A DNA stretch of 64,000 bases. Origin: Telmatactis stephensoni. Lineage: Eukaryota > Cnidaria > Anthozoa > Actiniaria > Isophelliidae. This document shows, in pieces, positions 56,901 to 64,000 of the stretch. Within the stretch, counting starts at the first letter, position 1. Each line of letters opens with the position of its first letter. The translations under genes and the position numbers were made by a program. The notes beneath the pieces were generated by a model. That model made no database searches. It had not been told where the DNA came from and was given only the letters and a program-made list of their open reading frames with translations. The stretch covers positions 434,001-498,000 of the forward strand of contig JALIZF010001706.1 of the NCBI GenBank assembly GCA_029948255.1. The letters are read 5' to 3'.

Positions 56901-59900
56901 GGGAAAATTTGGCTCCTAGGCCGTAAAGAGACTGATCCATGCTACTCGACTAGCTAACCCACGGAGTGATTTGGAGGACTAGATCGTGTGAACTACAGTC
57001 TAATGCTGCTGTAAAAAATGCCGATGACAAAGTTGTAAATAGTAAAAAAAAAACTATAAAGAAATCTGTTTTTGATTAACAAATGGACAACAGCTAGCAT
57101 CCTTTGCTGAGTTATAAACGGCCGGCGAAAAGGATACGAGGTACGAAGAGGATTTTATGTATCAACAGTAAAAAACACCTTGACTTGGTGTATTCTCGAA
57201 ATCAGTTTTCAGTCTCCCCTTTTGTCTGTGATCCTATGACTTCTATTTCAATACAGAGACTTCAAATCCCACAGCATGGTTCTATAACATGAATAGTACT
57301 CAGAAAAGACGGTTTAATAGTATCTCCACTTCACAGAACCACTAAAACGCTGGATAGAGACGTCTAGAACTAAAGTAAACAGACAAAGGTCAAACCTCCC
57401 ACAGTCAGCCATCGATATCAAAGAGCTGGTTTTAAATCTCTACCAAAATATTTATAGAAACGTCAATTTCAGCCATTTATGTGGTTTTTCCTCTACATAT
57501 TTATTTGTCATTTGTTATTCTTTTTTCCACTTTTCTCCCTCCAGACCCCCATGGTTCCTGCAAGCTCCCACTCTCATAGACCGATGACATAAAGAAGGGA
57601 ATTTTTACTAGTCGTAAAAGGAACCAGTTGAAATGGAATGGCGACGAAAAGATGGAGCTCAATGTCTAGTTTCAGTGCGATGACATACTGTCCCCTTACA
57701 ATCTTATTTTCACTTTGGACATGAACCAATCGTATTTGCACGCTTGTGATTTAAGTCAATTTATGAAGTTATAATGTCATTGTACAGGTGTCAACACAGA
57801 AGGTTCTATTGATCCGATGTAATGTGAGTATCATCCCTCCACCCCAGTACCCCTCGCCTGCCTGTAAGCTCTCTAGGGGAAGGACGGGACTGGAGGGTTA
57901 AAAGGGGGGAGCTCTCCCTTCTTTTTTTCCCTCCCCTTTACCCCTCACCCACCTTTAAAGAACCTGCACACAGGCTTCACCAGTATGATAATTTTCTTTG
58001 CAAAGTGATTCTTTTTTCTTGAATTTTTGAACCTCAAAAAAATACGGGCTGCAAAGCGGCTACATAACTTTCAGAAGTCGAAAATTGTCTAAACAGTTCG
58101 TATGAAAAGCTAGGCCTACAAATAGCTTGCTCGATAAAAAGATAAAATGATATGTACATGTATTCTCAAGCAAGAGTACAAATCTCCGTGAACTGCATCA
58201 TGCCTATCGACCATATGGTACCAAAGGGACTCCGCGTGGAATTGCAATTAGGATATGTTTTTGTTTGAAAAAGGTAGCCCAATCCAGCCACCGCCCAAGG
58301 ATATTTTTCAGCCATATCATATTTCCCTCGACCTTCGACGTCATCCATTAGCACCGATATTATATTTCATTGCAGTCTATTGATGGTTTTCTATAGAAAT
58401 ATTTGATGTGTTACCGGTCGTTGAGAGGAGAATCGCTTATTTGAGTGAACCGAGAATTGATCAAACTGTCTGAGCCACCGTTCGAGCAAGAGTTTTTGGG
58501 CCACGATGCGTTCATCGATTGTTGTTGTGGTCTTAAAGATTGTACTGATACTGGTGTTGTTCGCAGGCTTGACATTAGGTATAGTATATCGTGTACAATT
58601 TATAACAGCATATCCGTACATTATACCGTGCATTATACTTCTATAACGCACTATACCATACCCACCTACAATACAGAACCTCATGGAGGCATGTATAACG
58701 ATTTGGGGGAAGATATTTGAATAGTTTCTGCATGCCTTTGGAATTCAGTTATCTCCAGATTAATCCCTATCTCTTCCTAGTACGTATGGAAACCGATCCA
58801 TCTTTATAATAAGATTAATTCTATTATGCCTCGACAAGCAAGCTGCTTTGTAAAATCTTGAGGAGCAGTTTCCCTTTGGCATGATCCACTTGAAATATTT
58901 CAGGCCAAATGTCCAAGTGTCTCTCTGGAACTAACACTGCTCACAGTTGAAGAACAATGGCTCTGGTCTCATTGGAACATTTCATATTTAAATTTTAACA
59001 ACGAACAGTTACCAAGTTGGTTAATTAACTATAGTGAAATAATCAGTGTGACCAAACCCATTTCTCAAGATTACATATTATTACAGTCGTAAAGTTGCGC
59101 TGTTACGCAGTTCGGAACTGCTTTATAAAGTACAATTTTTCCCAATTCCTATACCAATTAGAAATATATTTTCTAAAAAATACGAGTAAACCCCCGTGAT
59201 CTCTAAAGCTCCATATTTCAAGGTACCAAGATGCGACGTTTTTAGCATATACAACACAAGGTGGTAGATTTGCCTGATCTGTAGACAATGTTTCTTCAGT
59301 AAGCTTCCCATGCAGTGACCCTTCAACTCCCAACCTAAATTAAGCGAGCTTATTGACTTACACTTAACTTGTCAATCAGCAAGTCAACCCAGTGGTACAG
59401 CACTGATTTCACATTAGCGCGGGTTCTTCCTACCTAAAAATACGGCAAAGAAAATTTCGTGTATCTAAACGAAAACGTACTTCTACATGACGCGACAATT
59501 CGAATGAAGACCCCCTCTTAAGTCATTGATCAAGTAAACACAACTCTGTGGAAATTTGGAAGTACAGCTGCTAGGATCGGAAGTGCAGGTCAATTGGTAG
59601 CATTCTGTTATTAAAACGGGCATAACAGGCTATAATGTAATGCAATCTTTCGTGGCAGTGGGAAGGTCTAAAACGTACGTTTTTTTTCTTTTTCATTCTA
59701 TGAATTGAAATAAAATACGAGGTTTGAGTGAAGAGCACCAGCCTTGTGGATCCGGTGCGTAAGTGAGGACGTGAATGGAAACACTCTCGTCAGTATTATT
59801 GTCTGTAAATCTAATCATTGCCAGGGGCGATGACTATCAACTAATTGTTCTTGATTGCAGGTTTCAACGAGGTCCTGAAGTACGATCTAAGCCTTATTTA

Positions 59901-60135
59901 ATTGATTAATGAATAAATTGTGTTGATAATTCTACAAAAATTTGTGCAAGTGGAATTTGTCTCTATATTATCAGCACCTCTAAAACACCACCCAGTAATA
60001 TTGTGTTGCTAGTACAGCTTCAGCTAAGATAGAGCTCGCATACGCACTAAACGCAAAGAATTCGCCAAATTGCCACCGTCTAGGACTATCCTGTCGTCAC
60101 GCCATGCTTACAAATTTTGTTTTTGGTTTCAAAAG

Positions 60136-60285
60136 AGCGAAAACCAGGCAAATGTCCAAGTCAAAAACACAAAAAGTCCTGTGATGAGAATAGAATTGAC
60201 GAGTGTACTACAGATGATGATTGTGCTGAGGATGAAAAATGCTGCACGGTTCGCTGTGTAAAAACATGTGCCATTCCCATTCCAA
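60136..60285 (+). CDS. Gene D: WAP domain 1
   Basis: 150 nt, phase 1-1. Cysteines: KCP, KSC, DEC, DDC, KCC, VRC, KTC. Acidic central stretch (DECTTDDDCAEDEK). The acceptor TTTCAAAAG is weak; the start is chosen because it keeps phase 1 and a multiple of three. Donor GTAAGT. Confidence 0.78.
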
Positions 60286-63200
60286 GTAAGTCTGGTCACT
60301 TGTTATAAATTCATTAAAAAGCGATTGACAAAAAGAAATAAACAAATTAAGTCGCTTGAAAAAGGGGCCAAGAGCGATCCTTGTGGAACTCCACAGCTCG
60401 TAAACGTCTCTGCGCACTATCTTTTTCGTTTGGAAGTCTCTTCTTCTTCTTCGCTATATAGTAAAGGGGAGAAAGAATGATCCCTGTAGAACACCACACA
60501 GCTCAAAAACGTCTCTGCGCACCCTCTCTTTCGTTCGAACGTCTCCTTCTTTACTTCTTCTCCCTTTCTTTCTTTTAACATTTTATTCGTATATATTTGC
60601 CATTTGCTCTTTTATGGTTGTTTTAATCCAATGATTTTTTAGAACCTTACATCCAAGTGCACCCTAAGCAGAGAACCGTTAACCCACACGCGACTATTAA
60701 AGCTGGTTGTTACGTTCAGTACCAACAGTTCGAGGGTTGGTACGGCCCCAACGGTCAAAAGATCACTTCATTCTCCAGAAATGACAATGTATACATTGAG
60801 AAAAATCCTACGAGAAGTGAATGGTTTCTTGTTCTCAAGGCTAAAGTTGGAGGAACGTACACCTGTCGCGGAACTATGACCAAGGACGAGTTCACACTGA
60901 GAATTAGATGTAAGTAATCCTTCAATCTTCAATTTTTGCCTCAAAATGACATGTGGCGTTTGGCTGTGCTTTGAGAGAAGAGAGTGAAAGTGAAAAACTT
61001 TTCACCCTGAGGAAGAACGCGGGTTGCGCAATATGGCGTCTTCTTGACCGAATGAAGTTATTCCTTTAATAATAAACATATCTTGTGTCTCACAATTAAT
61101 GCAGGTTTTATTTCTTATTTAAGATTACATTGATTTTGTTAAGAAAAGACAGTCACTCATACTCGGAAGAAATGGAATCATACGAGTGACTGTCACGGGT
61201 TATCCACCACCGACTTATACTTGGAAGAAAGACGGTCGCCCAGTCGACATGACAAGTGGTCGGTTTTCCATAAGCCCTAGTGGTTCGTTAGGAATTGCTA
61301 ACGTTCGATCGTCCGACAAAGGACGTTACAGTCTTCATATCAAGCAGAAACAAGGAAATAAAGTGATTAGTCGTGAAGCGATAGTTGGTGTGCAAGTTCG
61401 TGTTGTTTCAGGTGAGAAACTGACTAGATAATTTGTTTTGTTATATACCAACGAATTCTGTCAATGTTCATTTTTCTCATGCTCTGATAGCGATAGGGCG
61501 AGATGGAATCACGTGAATGTGTAGGTACAAGTTTTGTTGTTATATACCAACAATTTATTTGTCAAATAAGTCCATTTTCTTGTGCTGTGATTGGAGGAGA
61601 GAGAATCACGTGAACGTGTACAAGTTTTGATGTCTCCCCGGACAACAAGCAACAACATGTTGTGGGCCGGTAATAACAAAACCGGAAGTTGATTTAGAAG
61701 CGCGCGTTTACAAATTTATTCATTCAGACATAAAGCAAAACTTGTGTTCATTGTCAAACTATTACGACGAATATCCAGAATTTACTCCGAGAAAAGAAGT
61801 GATAACCAACCAGGCAGGAATGCGAACATGTACAAATGTTACCACACGAGACGGGATCGATAGCCCCAGTAAAGTTACCATATACTTTGGTAATATTTGT
61901 ACCAATAGTAAAACTGTTTTGGTTGATCATTATTTTTTAAGTGTCACTGACCACACGTTGAACTATCTGTACTGACTACACTTTAGGTTTACGGTTTTAA
62001 GCTAATTGATTTGAATTCATTATTTAGGCAATACAAAACCTGGTTTGTGTCCAACTGTTAAACGTGGTAGGAAGTGTTCGTCCGTTGATTATGACCTCTG
62101 TATTCAAGACTCCGATTGTCTTGCCAATCAAAAATGTTGTAGAGATGTCTGCAGGAAACACTGTGTTGAGCCTACAGTAAAATCAAATATTGTCCGTAAG
62201 TAATCGTGCTTGCACTTATGACATTTTCCTCCTTCGTTTTCTTCCCGAAACCCGAAATCCCGCTCTCGAATCTCGCCTCTTGAAATAGCTAGGATCCCGC
62301 ACCCTAGCGACGTAATTCAATTTCTTCTTTTAAATTCAGTTGTTAATTTGATATTTTTTTAACTTTATTCTCTCCTATTTCACCATAAAACGTTTTTCAT
62401 CGTGTGCTTTTACAAGGGCTTTAACATGGTGATTTCTAAAGTAATGTAGGGTTTTTTTACGTGTTTGTACTCTAGTGTTTACAGAACTTTGAAATTCTCG
62501 TGTCAGAAATGCATCAAGTGCGTTTACAACTTCTAAGATCCTGAATCTCATTATATATGTGTATATGTACACTACAACCTTCATGTAATTGACTGTATAT
62601 ATATTTTGCCTAACAGTCAACGCCCTGAACGTGGACGCACCTGATGGTTACTTTAAAATCGGACAGCGAGTCATACGGAAGTGTACAGTTTATCCCTTGG
62701 AAGGCTGGTACGACCCCAGAGGAAACAAGATTGGATCAAGAAATGGTCACGTGTTCGTGAAGTCAAACGATCTGCATGAATCGACTTTGATCATCAATAA
62801 TCTGACCGCTGAGGATGGGGGGACATATACATGTCGAGGAGCAAGAGAAAGCGTATCGTTCAACATAAATATCAATGGTAAGTGTTTTTCACATTCGAGA
62901 CACACTTCCGCTGTCTTTAGATAATGGCAAAGTTGTACAGGATTATCCTGCATAACTGGCGCTCCATCTACGTAGGTTATACAGGATCAGCCCTCAAAAA
63001 GCGCGAGAAATCACAAACTTTGTCTTAAAAAAAGTCGACGAATGTCAAGAGTTAATATTTCGCGAATTTGCAATCCACGAGTTGAAAAAGTTAAAAGATG
63101 AAATTTAACGTTCGTGCTCCTTCACTCGAAAGTTATCCCGGGGTAGGGGTGCAGGGCGGCTGAGCACCCCTCGTCCCTCTTTCTCCATTTAAGATTACTC

Positions 63201-63896
63201 GCTCCTCGTCCTGTTTAGTATGTTACACCGAGTAGAAACAAGACCGAAGGAATTAGGAACTTGTCAGAAATTAGCAGGGGGAGGGGGAGTCTGAAGATTT
63301 TAATTGAGTGATAAAAATGATGTGACGCTCCCTAGCGATGGGAATAAACTTTCCTGACTCTCCCCTGGGATTTGGCCTAAAATAGCAAAATAATCCCCTT
63401 TTCACTACTCATTTTTTCATGACTCTCTCTTTTCACGTGCTCTCCCATTTTCCACCCCTCCTCCTCCTCCCTGCTAATTTCTGACAAGTCCCTTAAAGTA
63501 GCTTATCAGCCAATTAATCCAACTTCGTTCCTATATTTCAGTAATTCTTACAAAACGATTTCACCCAAAGTGATATGAAGGTTGATTTATTTTTTCTAGT
63601 TACCGTCAACGACAAACCAGGTCATCGAATATCAATACCAATCAAGAGAATACCATTACTTTTAAAGACAGACATTCGCGGGTACCCCCTGCCCAAGTTT
63701 ATCTGGTACAAAAATGGTCGTGCTATTGATCCTGCCTCAAAAGAGTACAGCATTGCTCCCAGTGGGTCACTTGGTATTGCAAATGTCATCGGCCATAACT
63801 CATTAGATGGCACTGCCACATATACTCTGAAAGTTGAACAGGGAGGCCGTTTGTATGATCCAAATATTAATGTAGAGGTGCAGAGTGATGAGCTAG
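60136..63896 (+). CDS. Gene D: WAP / paired-Ig protein (both ends outside view)
   Basis: Plus-strand exons: 60136-60285 (WAP), 60643-60909 (IgA), 61124-61411 (IgB), possibly 61728-61889 (unknown module), 62028-62195 (WAP), 62617-62877 (IgA), 63600-63896 (IgB, with donor GTAAGA, so the gene continues). All are phase 1-1 and multiples of three. The start exon was not located; no ATG with a signal peptide precedes the first WAP. The order WAP-IgA-IgB-WAP-IgA-IgB matches the C-terminal half of gene C, so it is a paralogue on the opposite strand. Probably a secreted matrix or adhesion protein. Confidence 0.78.
60372..60560. repeat. Tandem duplication, about 102 bp unit
   Basis: GATCC.TGT.GAAC, CACAGCTC and AAACGTCTCTGCGCAC recur about 102 bp apart in the intron between the first WAP and IgA exons. 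The first copy resembles a LINE 3' coding remnant (CGTP motif). Confidence 0.6.
60643..60909 (+). CDS. Gene D: IgA domain 1
   Basis: 267 nt, phase 1-1. QQFEGWYGPNGQKI and GGTYTCRG mark the same family as gene C exon 9. Cysteines AGC and YTC are present. Acceptor TTTTTTAG, donor GTAAGT. Confidence 0.8.
61124..61411 (+). CDS. Gene D: IgB domain 1 (cysteine-free)
   Basis: 288 nt, phase 1-1. GYPPPTYTWKKDGRPVD, SGRFSISPSGSLGIANV and DKGRYSL; no cysteine at all. SPSGSLGI also occurs in gene C exon 14. Acceptor TTATTTAAG, donor GTGAGA. Confidence 0.8.
61434..61630. repeat. Tandem duplication, about 100 bp unit
   Basis: GTTATATACCAAC and GAATCACGTGAA.GTGTA each occur twice about 100 bp apart, in the intron after IgB 1. 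Confidence 0.7.
61728..61889 (+). CDS. Gene D: possible exon of unknown type
   Basis: 162 nt, open, phase 1-1, acceptor TTCATTCAG and donor GTAATA. It encodes two cysteines and a Thr/Asp-rich stretch (NVTTRDGIDSPSKVTIYF). I do not recognise the module. It is supported only by phase, length and position between IgB and WAP2; it may be a chance open frame. Confidence 0.4.
62028..62195 (+). CDS. Gene D: WAP domain 2
   Basis: 168 nt, phase 1-1. Cysteines: LCP, RKC, DLC, SDC, KCC, DVC, KHC. Acceptor CATTATTTAG, donor GTAAGT. Confidence 0.82.
62617..62877 (+). CDS. Gene D: IgA domain 2
   Basis: 261 nt, phase 1-1. VIRKC and GGTYTCRGA give the disulfide; PLEGWYDPRGNKI is the family motif. Acceptor GCCTAACAG, donor GTAAGT. 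Confidence 0.82.
63258..63493. mobile_element. Foldback element
   Basis: ACTTGTCAGAAATTAGCAGG at the left and inverted CCTGCTAATTTCTGACAAGT at the right, each followed inward by a G-rich or C-rich tract. In the intron before the last exon. Confidence 0.6.
63600..63896 (+). CDS. Gene D: IgB domain 2
   Basis: 297 nt, phase 1-1. GYPLPKFIWYKNGRAID and APSGSLGIANV; no cysteine. It closely parallels gene C exon 14 (same 297 nt to the donor, FIWYK shared). Donor GTAAGA, so a further exon lies outside the window. Confidence 0.8.
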
Positions 63897-64000
63897 GTAA
63901 GAATTTACTTTTTCTTTTTTTTTTTTGTATGGCTTTCTTTGGTTTTGCTTTATCCATCGATTGTGATCCCTGTTGCTTCCTTGTTTCGATCGCTCCGACC

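Larger units (their letters stand above)
50814..60135. other. Long region between genes C and D
   Basis: 9.3 kb. Must hold the promoter of gene C and probably the promoter and first exon of gene D, but neither TATA boxes nor a signal-peptide exon could be fixed. It has (CTT)n at 51480-51516, a C-run at 55676-55692, a tRNA-like SINE at 53685, and a foldback pyrimidine tract at 57830-57960. Scattered small open frames show no family features. Confidence 0.45.

Overview
This is animal nuclear DNA, not bacterial: AT-rich, with GT-AG introns, many microsatellites, tRNA-derived SINEs, foldback MITEs and one decayed LINE. The gene content (tandem multidomain secreted proteins built from WAP four-disulfide cores, VWA, Ig and ZP modules on phase 1-1 exons) is most like an anthozoan cnidarian such as a stony coral or sea anemone. 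That placement is inferred from style; no alignment was run.

Layout. (1) Gene A, minus strand, 1-20642, runs off the left edge: signal peptide, six WAP domains, two VWA domains, a Pro/Thr linker, four WAP domains, three VWA domains; 18 exons seen, about 1,636 codons. (2) 20.6-27.1 kb is intergenic, with CAGA microsatellites, SINE and MITE pieces and a 5'-truncated, frameshifted LINE reverse transcriptase at 24.1-25.85 kb. (3) Gene B, minus, 27069-32693: a complete five-exon gene for a 365-residue type I membrane protein with a ZP module, an RLKR furin-type site and one C-terminal transmembrane segment. (4) Gene C, minus, 34402-50813: signal peptide, five WAP, two Thr/Pro/Lys linker exons, Ig pair, two WAP, Ig pair; about 912 residues if one frameshift is corrected. 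(5) 50.8-60.1 kb: long stretch without a recognisable gene. (6) Gene D, plus, 60136-63896, runs off the right edge: WAP, Ig pair, WAP, Ig pair; a divergent paralogue of gene C whose start was not found.

All four genes appear to encode secreted or membrane-anchored proteins of the extracellular matrix or cell surface. WAP domains are usually protease inhibitors or antimicrobial modules, VWA and Ig domains mediate adhesion, and ZP modules polymerise. Together the cluster looks like a tandem array of matrix genes made by shuffling symmetrical phase-1 exons. The Ig domains come in fixed pairs: one with the normal cysteines (IgA), one without the disulfide (IgB).

Two WAP exons (4586-4790 in gene A, 43271-43436 in gene C) have a length that is a multiple of three plus one and an in-frame stop, while nearly all the others are exact multiples of three. 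These are probably single-base assembly errors but could be real lesions. Exon coordinates come from reading splice consensus, frame and domain continuity by eye; no transcript evidence was available.
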